DNA of 64,000 nucleotides, taken from assembly GCA_007449985.2 (NCBI GenBank), contig VIIQ02000151.1, positions 16,689 to 80,688 of the forward strand, written 5' to 3'. Below, piece by piece: positions 11,490-21,125 of this stretch; position 1 is the first letter of the stretch; each line of letters starts with the position of its first letter. A program made the translations under genes and the position numbers. Under the pieces are notes generated by a model. That model did no database searches and was not told where the DNA came from. It saw only the letters and a list, made by a program, of their open reading frames with translations. Origin of the DNA: Desmodesmus armatus (Eukaryota; Chlorophyta; Chlorophyceae; Sphaeropleales; Scenedesmaceae).

Positions 11490-13119
11490 AAAATGCAATC
11501 AGGTCAACGCACCTCCGGGAAGACGCACGAACGCCCGTCGCTGATCGCCGGCTTTCGCATCCAATCATCCCAATACCGTGTCGGCCATCCCTTCGCGAGC
11601 AGCCCCAAGCCGATCGCCGCACTGGTATACCAGCCAAGCCCCGGCATAACATCGCCTTGTGTTTCGGGGCCGTGAAATTGCGCTGCAATCAGAGTACGTG
11701 TATCTGGGCGTGCGTGTGCATGCCACTCGGGGGCTTCTGGGGGCGTCGGACGCGCTGGCAGTTTCCGGCAGCAAAGCCATGCATGCCATGCTGACGCGCT
11801 GTCGTCGGGCTTGCCTCACCCAGTTTGACATCAAGTGCAGAATGTTTGATATTTTGGTCGAGCCTGTGTTGTCATATGCGTCGCATATCTGGGGCCCGGC
11901 AATGTTTGTGAAGCGCCTGCACTCCGCACCGTACGACACACAAGCCGAGAGTGTGCACACCTCGTTCCTGAGGATCATGACAGGATCCATCAAAGGGGTT
12001 GCCAAGGATGTATTATACCGGGACCTGCACCGCATTCCCGTCATGTACCACTGGGTAGTCCTGGCTGCGCGGTGGTGGACCAAGCTGTCGGATTCGCGTG
12101 ATGAGGAGCCCAGGTCACTGGCCAGTTGTGTGTGGCGCGAGGACGTTATGTTGGCCTTGGATGGCTGTCAGCGTTGCTGGTCGTATGGTGTGTTGCACAC
12201 TATGTCTGGCTTGCAGCTCCTTGATAGTAGCTGGCGGCAGCAGCCTTTGGAGTGGGTGTTGCAGCAGCGGTGGCAGGAGTCAGCTGTGCAGGCTGCCTTG
12301 GCTGGCCTGTTCCGTGATAGGTGGCAGGGTCTTACAGAAGGCAGCCCTCGCACTGCACCGTCTGCCGGCATTCACAGGCTTACACACCATGCATGGGTAT
12401 ACCCTCTTGACCCTGGCTTTGATCCTTTCTCTAGAGACCATGCAGCCCCGCATATGAAGTTGTGCTTGTCTTTCAACGTGGCACAAAACCTGGCGCAGTT
12501 GCGTGTTGGCTCTGCACATCTTGAAATTGAGCAGGGTCGCAAGCGTAGGGAGTCTGTCCCAAGGGCGGATCGCATCTGTCGTTTGTGCTCTGGTCAGGAC
12601 GCTTCGCTGGCCAACCGCGCTGCTGTGCTGGCCCGTACTGGCACCAGCAACAATGTTGAAGATCTAAAGCACTTCATTCTTGAATGTCCCGTGTATGATG
12701 ATCTGCGCACCGCCTGCCCAGCCTTTGCTGACCCGGCTTCAGTCCAGTTGGGTGACCAAGATTGTGTTGCTACTGTGTTTCAACATGCCGAACAGTCGGC
12801 CCTGGCACACACTTTGTACAAAATGAAAGTGCGCAGAGCACGCTTGCTTGGCCTTACTATGGGTATTTGACTGACTTTGTTCTGTTTCTTGTGTCCACAC
12901 TGGTATAGTTGCCTGCCCTCATCTCTGCACACAATAGGTTCCTAGCATGGCTGGCACTTGCTGCAATTCTGGTGGTTCTGCCTTCTTTGGTCAACCCGGT
13001 GTAGGTGGTGCAAACCACCGCAGGGGAGACAACTTATGAGGTTCACCTGGCTCGATCCTGGTGGGCAATGCCATTGTTGTTTGGCGAAAATGTCCATGTA
13101 ACATACTCCCCCAAAAAAA
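11490..13119 (+). mobile_element. 5'-truncated non-LTR retrotransposon (LINE)
   Basis: Plus-strand insertion inside the minus-strand LTR element. It holds only the C-terminal part of a LINE ORF2, then a 3' UTR with TGTAA at 13097-13101 and an A-run at 13113-13119, the expected signature of target-primed insertion. The LTR element's protease frame is broken exactly here (resumes at 13120). The 5' edge is placed between 11.40 and 11.65 kb by loss of pol-related sequence; no target-site duplication was recognised. Confidence 0.75.
11659..12870 (+). pseudogene. LINE ORF2 C-terminal remnant
   Basis: 403 open codons without a proper ATG at the start, so a 5'-truncated frame. The beginning (FRGREIALQSEYVYLGVRV) matches the end of LINE RT domains, where F-GR---YLG is common, followed by the thumb-like FDILVEPVLSYASHIWGPAM. 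Near the C-terminus, RICRLCSGQDA plus LKHFILECPVYDDLR forms the C-x2-C...H-x4-C zinc-binding motif usual in LINE ORF2 tails. No catalytic RT box or endonuclease remains. Confidence 0.8.
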
Positions 13120-14614
13120 TGAGCGTCTTGGCTGTCCACGCTGACGCCACAAAGCTCCAAGTAATGCGTGGCCGCAATATGATTACAGAGCGCGGCTTTC
13201 TCCCGCTGCTCTTAGCATCAGGCTGCAGGTATATTGTCTCACCTGCTGCTGAGCGGTGGCCCCTGCCAAGCCGCCAGTAGGTGGTACCCTCGCGCGGGGC
13301 CGGCTGCATGGCCGCACCAGACAGGGAGCGCCACGTGCGCTCCAGCACATCACGCGCGCGCCTGAACAGCCACATGATGGGCAGGAGGATGAGCCACAGC
13401 AGGACTGCTGCTGCTGTGCTGCCCACCCCCCAAGCCCCAACTGTGGGTCCGCAGTCTGCTGCCACTGCCACCTCTGTCTCTGCTGCTGCTGCTAGGCGGT
13501 TCAACCGCTGCTGACGCTTGCTGACAGGCTTGCTGTCTGTCTGAGTACCTGTGTCTGCTGTTGAGGGGCCCTGCTGTGTGTCTGCTGCTGTGCCCTGCTC
13601 AGCCTCTGCTGGAGGGTCACTGCCTGCGAAAACACCAGAGCAAACGGGCAGGAACGCCAGTCCATCAGACAGTGCAGCAGCATGCAAGCGTTGCCCAGGC
13701 GATGTGGCAGCCCTGCCACTCACTACTGGCATGCTGTGCAGGGTGCTGATGTCACCCTGCTGCATGTTTGGCATGTACACAAAGCGACTCATGACGGGCA
13801 GTACAAAACCTGACACCTGATCAAGCAGATCTCTGCCAATGACCATATCGTACATGTAAGAAGCCTCTGCGCCGCGCACTGCAAGGAAACCCCTATGTGA
13901 CGTGAGGGCCACCTCCTGCGGTGTGCCCTTGCACAGGATGATAGTGATGGGCTCTGTGCGCCCATAGATGCGCTAAGAAGCAGTTCCGTCAATGCCCCTC
14001 ACCTGCTCCTGCTCCTGCGGGGTCAGTGGGGTTACGCGAAGCCCTGTGGCGTTGATGAGCGACTCAGCGATGATGCTGGGCACACAGCCTGAGTCTGATG
14101 CTGCCTTGGGTGGCTGAGCGTGCTTCTCATGCCCCCTTGGACCCCACTGCATGGTGACGCCGCTGCTGGGCTCGCTGCTGCTAAACAGGTGCAGGTGCTG
14201 CACCTGACTGTTCTGCTCGTGCCTTGCTAACAGCTCCTGCACCTCCTCTGGATCAGTTGCTGCACTGGGCAGCATGGGGCTCAGCTGCTCCAGCACACGG
14301 CGCTCAAGCCCAGGCTGCTGCTGGAGCGCTGCTGCTGAGGCCCTGGGTGTGTCTGCTGCTACAAGGCTGGCTGCTGCCTCTGCAGCATCAGGCTGACCGT
14401 ACAGCATCCCCAACAGCTCCTGCAGCTTGCTGGGGTGCACGTGCGCTGTCAGGTTCAACTGCAGGGGCACAAGTGCAGGCGGCACAACCATGTCAGCAGT
14501 GTTAGGTCGCACGCGCGGCTGTGTGTTGTCAGAAGGCAGGAAGCTGTGGGGCGGTCGGCCCTTGTGCCCACTGCTGCGGGCTCTATCTCACTCAAAGTGC
14601 CTGTTGGCAACCAG
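13120..14614 (-). pseudogene. Retropepsin and membrane-segment ORF of the methyltransferase element
   Basis: Continues in the same frame as the gag ORF after TGA stops at 14615-14617 and near 14593. The protease active site is SDSGCVPSII (codons at 14083-14094), with the partner block YDMVIGRDLLDQ at about 13.83 kb. Between them is an in-frame TAG at 13973-13975. After a Q/A-rich stretch comes a strong hydrophobic helix, AAAVLLWLILLPIMWLF, followed by RRARDVLERTW, a membrane-anchor-like segment unusual between PR and RT. The LINE insertion at 13119 cuts the frame. In-frame stops with intact flanking coding could be readthrough sites or simple decay. Confidence 0.7.
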
Positions 14615-16366
14615 TCATACTGCTCCATCTGCCTGTATGCTGGGGACCAGCTCTGCGTCAAAGGGAGCTGCAGGAAACCAGCTCACTGGCTCACCTGTCA
14701 GCTCCTGCTGCATCTCCCGCTCCTCTGAATACCCATCCCAGTCCTGCTCCCACTCTGACAGAGCTCCCATGGGCCGCTGCGCACCCTGCTGCTGCACTGC
14801 AGCAGAGGGACGCGGCTGCTTTGCCTGCACGTTGTACTGCTCGCACCGGCGCCGGTACAGCTCCAGCATCTGAAACCTGGTCCTGCTGCTGGGTGCCCAG
14901 TCTGCTGGTGCCTTGTCCGCCTCTCGATGTAACACACCCCGTCCCAGTGTCCGCCTGGCCGGCCGCAGGTGTTGCAATCCTGCCCTGCTGCCTGCCTGCC
15001 CAAACCTGGGGGCCTTGGGACTGCGGGCGCTGCTGCTGTTGTTGCTGTTGTTGCTGTGGCCAGCGAGTGGCAGCCATGCGCTGCTGGTCTGCAAACCGCA
15101 CGTGCCTGTCCGCTGTCTGCGCAGCAGCAGCTGGCAGGAGGTGAGCACTGCCACGCGCGCTGCTGTAGCCATCATACTGCGTGTAGCGCACGTCCTGTGT
15201 GCTGACAGGGTACTGCATGGCAGCAGCAGGCCTGTACAACGGGGGCGGTGGGCGCTCCGCTGGCTGCCGTGCATGGCACTCTGCGTTGGTGTGCCCCTGT
15301 GACCAAACACCCGGCATGGTGCATCTTTGTGATCGGGCTCATGCGTTGCCTTAGCTGCCTGCTGCATCTCCCGCTTAAGGGAATTGTAGCTGGGCTGTGC
15401 TGCCACACCATAGCTGCGGCCCTGCTGCTGCGGGGCTGTCCTGGCTGGAGGCTTGCTGCCCTCCAACTCCCGCTGCATGCGCTCTGCCACCTGTGTCTGA
15501 GTGGCAACCATCAGGTTCTGCTGCTTCTGCCGTTCCCAGCACACCGCTGCTTGCACAGCAGCCTCCAGGGTAGCTGTTCCCTGTGGGCAACTCGCCAGCC
15601 ACCTTGACAGGTGCTCAGCGCACTCCTTGTTGTTCACACCCTGCGCAAACAGCGTCGTGCAGTACTGTTCATTGTACTCGGCACGGTGCCTGAGTTTGGC
15701 AGCTTTCTGCCTGATCTCACTCGCAAAGGCATCAAAGCTGTGTGTGCCCTGCTTCAGCTGCTTGAACGCATTCTCCTGCTGCAGCGTGGCCTCACTGTAG
15801 CGCAGCTCAAAGACTGTCAGCATGTAGTAAAACGCGTACAGCTGTGGGCTCACCTTCTCACCGTACTCATTCAGGACTGCTGGGTCCCTCTGCTGCTGTT
15901 GCCGTGCGCCTGGAGCTGGGATGTCACCGCCCCTGGGGATTGCCAGGCGCTGTGCTGTAGCAGTCTCCAGCAGCTCCTTATACTGCTGCTCCATCTCCCT
16001 GCACACCATCTGCTGGTGCGCTGGGCTTTGGGCGTTGGGACCCAAGCTGGCCTGCAGCACCTGCATAGTGGGGGCAAAGTCCAGAAAGAGGCCTGCGTCA
16101 GCAGCTTGGACCCAGGGCAAGGTTGCAGACCTAACCTGCATAAACGCTGCACGTGCAGGAGTGTTCTCTGGGAGCCCTGTCTGCATGATAGAAGCCTGTG
16201 ACGCAGCACAGAAGGGGCCTTTGTTAGGCTGGGCAGACCATAGCTGAGCACTCTCCTTGTAGATCCGTGTGGAATCTGTCACCTCCTCTTCACCATTGCC
16301 TGTGAACTTTCTGCGGCGCTCACCCATTTTTGTCCCACAGAGAGGACAGGTCGTCCTCTGACACAT
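14615..16366 (-). pseudogene. Gag of the methyltransferase element with two zinc knuckles, frameshifted
   Basis: ATG at 16364-16366 (a second Met follows 13 residues on, in TKMGERRRKF). The main body contains the capsid-like region YMLTVFELRYSEATLQQEN, KLRHRAEYNEQYCTTLFAQG, HLSRWLASCPQG. Two CCHC-type knuckles lie in other frames: CRV followed by GHTNAECHARQ near 15.31 kb, and CNTCGRPGGHWDGVC near 14.95 kb. The frame returns for the C-terminal part (YRRRCEQYNVQAKQPRPSAA). At least three frame changes are needed to read it through. Gag binds element RNA and builds the particle. Confidence 0.8.
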
Positions 16367-16679
16367 AGCGTGTCATGTCTGCTGCTGCTGTTGTTGTCTG
16401 GTTGCTGACCCAGAAGGCAGGAGTGCCTGCTTCGCTTGCAGGTGTTCTGAAAGCTGGTGTGCCGTAAGGACTCTGTCCCAAGGCAGGCACGACACGTGCA
16501 GGAGTGCCTGCAAATCCGAAATGTGTTGCTACTGCTTCTGCTGCAACTTCTGCTGCAAGGCCAGATCTTGCCTGGCGTCCTTGCTCAGCTGCTGCTAAGA
16601 ATTCACTGCTTAGATCACGATATGTTGATGGATCGTTTGAAAGAGCAGAAGACCTGAGACCCTGGTCTCATTCAGGGAC

Positions 16680-16850
16680 TGTGGCCAGGCCTGCTGGCCG
16701 AGACAAACGCGACCTGTGGTCGATAGAAGTGGCCTGCTGGCCGGAAGAAAGGGCCTGATGGCCGAGAAACAGGGCCTGCTGGCCAGAATAACAGGCCTGC
16801 TGGCCGGAGAACGATGATTCAGGGAATCACGGTGACCTGCTGGTCGGGAT
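16680..16850. repeat. Cluster of GGCC-tgct-GGCC palindromic words
   Basis: In the leader between the 5' LTR and gag, the word ggcctgctggcc recurs four times, with close variants (ggcctgatggcc, acctgctggtc), each followed by gaga/gaaa and spaced about 20-30 bp apart. Each copy is a GGCC...GGCC dyad with a four-base centre, so the array could form small hairpins in DNA or in genomic RNA. Role unknown; a packaging or regulatory signal is possible. Confidence 0.7.
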
Positions 16851-16973
16851 ACGCTGCGCACGGAAACTCTTACCTATGGAACGTAACGTCGATGTCAACT
16901 TGCCGGTAGAACCTCTTGCTCTGGCTGTGGGGCAGTCCCGACCAGGACCACACGCTGGTGCTGGCGGTAATTA

Positions 16974-17137
16974 GGGTAGCGTTTTGATGAAACCGGTAAA
17001 CCCTGATTCCCCCCCCCCTTTCAGCACGTTTTGCCTGCATCTCCCCCCCCCCCCTGAGCTGCCTCCAGACTGATTCCGCTCCTTGCTCACCCCCCCTCAA
17101 AGAAACAGGGTGTAACGGTTTCAAAAAAACGCTACCC
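16974..17137. mobile_element. PIF/Harbinger-like MITE, 164 bp
   Basis: 32-bp terminal inverted repeats (16974-17005 and 17106-17137) agree at 28 of 32 positions and begin GGGTAGCGTTTT. They are flanked by TTA on both sides (16971-16973 and 17138-17140), the three-base TTA/TAA target duplication typical of PIF/Harbinger elements. The interior is non-coding and contains two poly-C runs. It sits between the 5' LTR and gag of the LTR element, so it inserted there later or travelled with it. Confidence 0.8.
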
Positions 17138-17195
17138 TTACTGCTGCATGCAGCTGCCGACTGCTATGCAGACAGAACGCCTGGAATGCAGAACA

Positions 17196-17670
17196 GGTTG
17201 CAAGCTGCTGCGCATGCAAGCTGCCGTCAATGCTGGATGTAAAGCCGGCTGCTGATGTTGCTGGATCCCTGCGACAACGCCTTATCACCTGGGCCGTGAG
17301 CCTTCTGCTGCCTGCTGCCACTATTGCTATTCACTTCTCCTGCACTAGAATCTCAATGTATTACACACTATGGGGATTTCTGCCCCCTGGGGATTTCTGC
17401 CCCCACCTGCGCTGCTTGACACTGACAACAGATACTCACTCCACAAGAAGGCAATTCCAGGCGTGCCTTGCCAGGCACGCACCCCGGCACATGACCCTCG
17501 CACGGTCAGAAGCTCAACAGGCACATGGCACAACTGCCATGCTCACTTGACCACTTGACAGCTGGCCATTCTCATGTGGCACACCCACCCACTGCTGCTC
17601 AAGCTACTCTCAGCACTAACAGACAACTCCAAGAGCCAATCGGGCAGCAGCCGGAATCGGGCCTGACAGT
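17196..17670 (-). repeat. 5' LTR (right) of the methyltransferase element
   Basis: Matches 5846-6303 with six substitutions and one 17-bp insertion (agcagccggaatcgggc). The last ~50 bp present in the left copy are missing or replaced after cctgacag, so the outer end is rearranged. No clear TGG primer-binding site follows on the minus strand. Confidence 0.8.
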
Positions 17671-18748
17671 GCCCCCACCCCCTCTTGAAACCCCCAAAGT
17701 TGCCACAACATGTGTCTTGTGCGAATGTGTTTGTGTTGTTGCACCATAACACTGATGTCTGCACCAACAATAGCAGACGGTGGAGGACACCCCCTCATGT
17801 GGGGTTGCCAACACTGCATGCACATCACAATTGGGATGTATGCAACCTTGGCTTGTACACAAACGAACTAGCCGTGGTTTGTCAAGGTCTGGGGACAACC
17901 CGCCAAACGTATGCCTAATCAATGAATCAATCAATGCCACACGCTTTCAGCACGAACCACACAAGCCTCACGCGGCAAGGCACCACAGACACCTCTGGCA
18001 CCTGACTTAGCGGCATGCTACTGTCTCCCCACGTTTGTACTGTGTAACACTTGTCACCCCATACATATATCCCAACTGATTGCATGCAAGGAGTGCACGT
18101 CCTGTGCTCTACCACTCCCATGCACCGCAGGTGCGCACATATTGTGCCGGGATCGTTGCGCCACTTTGGAAAGAACGCATGCATTGTGGACGTTGCAAAC
18201 CTATGCAACCCGGCAAGGCCACAGTCATGCGTTGGAGGGCAGCGCAGGTGCCGCCTCTGCTTGCCTCTGTACCAGGCTCCTTGCAACATGCTTGTCTGAA
18301 GCTGCTAGCCCACATGACAACTTCTACCAACGGAGCGGCACCACAAAGACAACCGTGCGCCATCACACATGCAATTTTGTGAAGCATGTGCAGCCATCTG
18401 TGCACACACCGTGATGCATGACATGAAGTGCGCCCCTGGGCCTGCACCACGCGGTTGCTGCTGTACTCCCACAGCACCACATGCTCTACAGGTGCACCAC
18501 CTCAGTTCTCAGATAGGTAAAATGCAGCTGGTGCTCATGTCAACCTGTCATGCTGGGCCCAGAAGGGCTGCCAGGCATGGTGGGCGCTGTCACACAGCAT
18601 GCGCCAAACTGTAGCACATACTACAACAAAACATATGCACTTCATACTACAACATGTACGCACCATACATGTACTGCCGTCCACCACAACCTGCTGAGCA
18701 GGTAGTCAGCTTATGTCATACCCATGCCAGCCATGCATAAACCAGTAA
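17671..18748. other. No gene recognised
   Basis: About 1.1 kb between the LTR element and the 3' end of the glycosyltransferase gene. Only short, low-information frames are seen. It may include the glycosyltransferase 3' UTR at its right end. Confidence 0.5.
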
Positions 18749-19675
18749 TCAGAGCTTTTTCTCGCTCACTTTGGTGTGGTGGAACATCCAGAACTGCGGG
18801 TAGGGATGGTTGTGAGCCCAGGATTCATTTCTGCTAGCGTCCGGGTACACCTTGAATCCCCACTTCTTGTACAGAACGCTGAACAGGGCCTGGTCGTTGC
18901 GATGCACAAAGAAGCCTGGTTGATTCTGGCCCTGCAGGACTGGTGGCAGCAGGGTGTTGGCGATGTCCGTTATCCATCGCCTGTCTTGGCAGTGGGTGAG
19001 CCACTGGCTGACAAATCCGATGGACTGCCAGCTGCGGCGCAGGAGGATGAGGCCTGCATACAGCTGCTGTGTATCCCTGAGCTCAGTCGCGTTGAGCATC
19101 ATCAGTACGTCGGTCTTGGTGGCATTTGTCTCAGTCTCGCCTGAGGCAAACCCGACAACGTCTTGGCTGTCCAGCAAGGCCAGCATGGGGGCGACGTTAG
19201 ACATGATCTCAGAGTCTGCGTCCATGTACACCATGATGTCGCCCTCGTCTGCTCGCAGAAGCTCTTGCAGAATGACCAGCGGTTTCCAGAGCCACCATCC
19301 TGCTCCCCTTGCCCCCTCCTCTGTAAGTATGGCGTACCCTTCTGGTGACAGCATTGACAGGTTCAGGTCTTTGAGTCCGAACTGCCCACAGCTGCCAAAG
19401 CCGTACTTCAATGCACTCCTGCATGCTCGGACCTTGGACTTCTTGCAGCAGTTGTGGGCGTAGATCACCATGTGCGGTTGCTTTGGCGGTTGGGGCTCAC
19501 TGCTGCCCATGGAGCTGCCTGCTGCTGCACTGCAGACTCCGGGGCTGGCATGACGCATACGGAAGGTTGCACTTTGAATAACACCAGACTGCCAGATCAT
19601 CAACAGCAGGACCAGGCAGCTGGACAACAGCATGCCTGCTGCTTTCAGACTGACACCCTTGCCAGGAGGCGACAT
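18749..19675 (-). CDS. Type II membrane glycosyltransferase with DXD motif
   Basis: 308 residues in one exon, ATG at 19673-19675, TGA at 18749-18751. A short cytoplasmic N-terminus is followed by a signal-anchor helix (about residues 13-30, AAGMLLSSCLVLLLMIW), a Ser/Pro-rich stem, then a catalytic domain. GWWLWKPLVILQELL and DIMVYMDADSE fit the family of Golgi nucleotide-sugar transferases in which a G-x-W-x-WKP segment precedes a DXD metal-binding motif (here DAD). QLYAGLILLRRSWQSIGFVSQW and NDQALFSVLYKKWG match the later acceptor region. Asn-X-Ser/Thr sites (NLS, NAT, NES) suit a lumenal domain. Sugar and acceptor cannot be told. Alternative: a broader DUF-type transferase of the same fold. 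Confidence 0.75.
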   Translation of the reverse strand: MSPPGKGVSLKAAGMLLSSCLVLLLMIWQSGVIQSATFRMRHASPGVCSAAAGSSMGSSEPQPPKQPHMVIYAHNCCKKSKVRACRSALKYGFGSCGQFGLKDLNLSMLSPEGYAILTEEGARGAGWWLWKPLVILQELLRADEGDIMVYMDADSEIMSNVAPMLALLDSQDVVGFASGETETNATKTDVLMMLNATELRDTQQLYAGLILLRRSWQSIGFVSQWLTHCQDRRWITDIANTLLPPVLQGQNQPGFFVHRNDQALFSVLYKKWGFKVYPDASRNESWAHNHPYPQFWMFHHTKVSEKKL

Positions 19676-19899
19676 CTTGACGATTGGACGAAGGGTGCTT
19701 CTGACTCAAACGATAAAGACAATGCTGACACTGAACGAGCGTGCCTTTTCTTGAGTTTCGGTGTTCAAACTGCTGACGGTTGAACTGTTATTGCGCTTGA
19801 TCTTCATGGCATGGCTCTGCGTTGAGCATGCTGTGAGGGTTGCAGTTGGCAGTGCACGTTCAGTCTGTCTTTTACCGCCGGCAAGTTTGCAATCAACAT

Positions 19900-21125
19900 G
19901 TACTTCCAGCAGTACTGCTGCTGCAGCTAGTACTGATGGCAGTGTGTACCGGTATTGTTGTAGTAAGATCGCAGAGGCTGAAGCTGCCGTGTCTGCCAAC
20001 GAAAAGAAGTACTTATGCATTAGTGATGCATATGCATGTGCAGCTGTGTATGTGAAAGAGGAGTGCGCTTTCAGGGGATATCAACCTGGCCTTTGGTTTC
20101 AGTCTGTTGCCATTGTGTGGAGCTGCTGGCAAGCATACGCTTGCCATCATGCGTATGCTTGCTATCATGGCATGACCACCATCGGTTGCAACTGAACTGA
20201 ACTGAAGCGGTGCTGATCAGCTGATTGGTCAAATGGTATCATATGATAGGGTGCATGGATGCTCATGTCTGCCTCTGAAGGATGTTACCAGTCAGACCAG
20301 TAAACAACGGCACATCACACCTACAGCCTCCCTTCACAACAAGGCCCAGGGCCTCTGAAGGGCCCAGGCCCGCCCTACGGCCTGCCACACACCAGGCCTA
20401 GGGTAGGCTGAGGCAACTGAGGCCCTAACGTAAGGGTGACTCCTCCTCAATCGATCAAATGTTGTAGGATATGCAAAGGAGTCAGGAGTGGACAACACAC
20501 GGATTGTTGAATGCCGCCAAGAGAGAGGGCGGCATGGCCCAGCCCACCTCCCCGTGTTCACAACCTCCCCAACAGTATCAAGAGATGCAAGTCTGTATAA
20601 GCAGGACACATGTGTGTGTTGGCGGACTTCCTACACGTCACATGTACATGTGTGCATGGCGACTCTACACGTCACATGTACATGTGTGCATGGCGAGAGC
20701 AATGGCGCCCTCGGGGGGTACAACAGGTGGCTTGGCAGCAACCAGCCAAACACCAAGCCTCACAAATTGTGTGGGTTAGCAGCAAACAAGTGGCTAAGCA
20801 GCAATGACTGGCAGTTAAACACCCCCTCACACAGTGTACCAATCACCCCCCTCCTCACACAGTGTGTGGGTTGCTGTACAATCCATTTGACCAGCCAGTC
20901 ATAGAGATCGACTCCCTATGGGGGAAGTAGCACTCAAGATGACAGCACACGCTGTGCAATCTCCCCAAACCTCCTGCTGCAGCAGCAGTCAGCGCATTGC
21001 AGTGGGAGGGTGCTGTGCGTACAAGTTGAATGAGAAATGAAGGAATATGAGAAATGCCATTCAAGCCCCTAGACAAGCAGCCGCAGTCTGGCAGCCCCAA
21101 TCATGCATGTTTGCTGCAGCCTCAC
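19900..21125. repeat. Dispersed repeat, copy 1 (pairs with 41.94-44.29 kb)
   Basis: Blocks in the same order in both copies include gctttcagg..cctggcctttgg, cacacctacagcctccctt, cacgtcacatgtacatgtg, gcagcaaccagcca, and ctgcaggcagccccaatc-type words ending catgcatgtttgctgcagc. The spacing differs and sequence is well diverged. No conserved frame is evident, so it may be a non-coding repeat or an old non-autonomous element. Confidence 0.65.
20129..20162. repeat. 12-bp perfect inverted repeat
   Basis: gcaagcatacgc (20129-20140) and its exact reverse complement (20151-20162) are separated by 10 bp. It lies inside dispersed repeat copy 1. Confidence 0.9.

Larger units (their letters stand above)
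5846..17670 (-). mobile_element. Ty3-like LTR retrotransposon carrying a DNA methyltransferase
   Basis: Near-identical direct repeats (5846-6303 and 17196-17670) flank, in minus-strand order, gag with zinc knuckles, retropepsin, RT, RNase H, a cytosine-5 methyltransferase and integrase. RT-RH-IN order is that of Ty3/gypsy elements. I count six substitutions over about 450 bp between the repeats plus a 17-bp indel, so the insertion is fairly young. The body nonetheless has several frameshifts and in-frame stops, and is interrupted by a LINE (about 11.49-13.12 kb) and a MITE (16974-17137). A poly-C stretch at 6353-6360, read as polypurine on the minus strand, could be the polypurine tract. Exact LTR ends and target-site duplication could not be set. 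Confidence 0.85.

Noticed and set aside
14521..15144. Plus-strand Cys/Ala/Leu-rich frame over gag
   Set aside because: Antisense of the CAG-rich gag coding strand.
5846..17670. Bacterial restriction-modification locus because of the cytosine methyltransferase
   Set aside because: The domain is in one frame with RNase H and lies between RT and integrase inside LTRs; the surroundings are eukaryotic.
19761..20195. 144-codon plus-strand frame upstream of the glycosyltransferase
   Set aside because: Frame is not kept in the paired repeat at 41.9-42.3 kb, so coding is unlikely.
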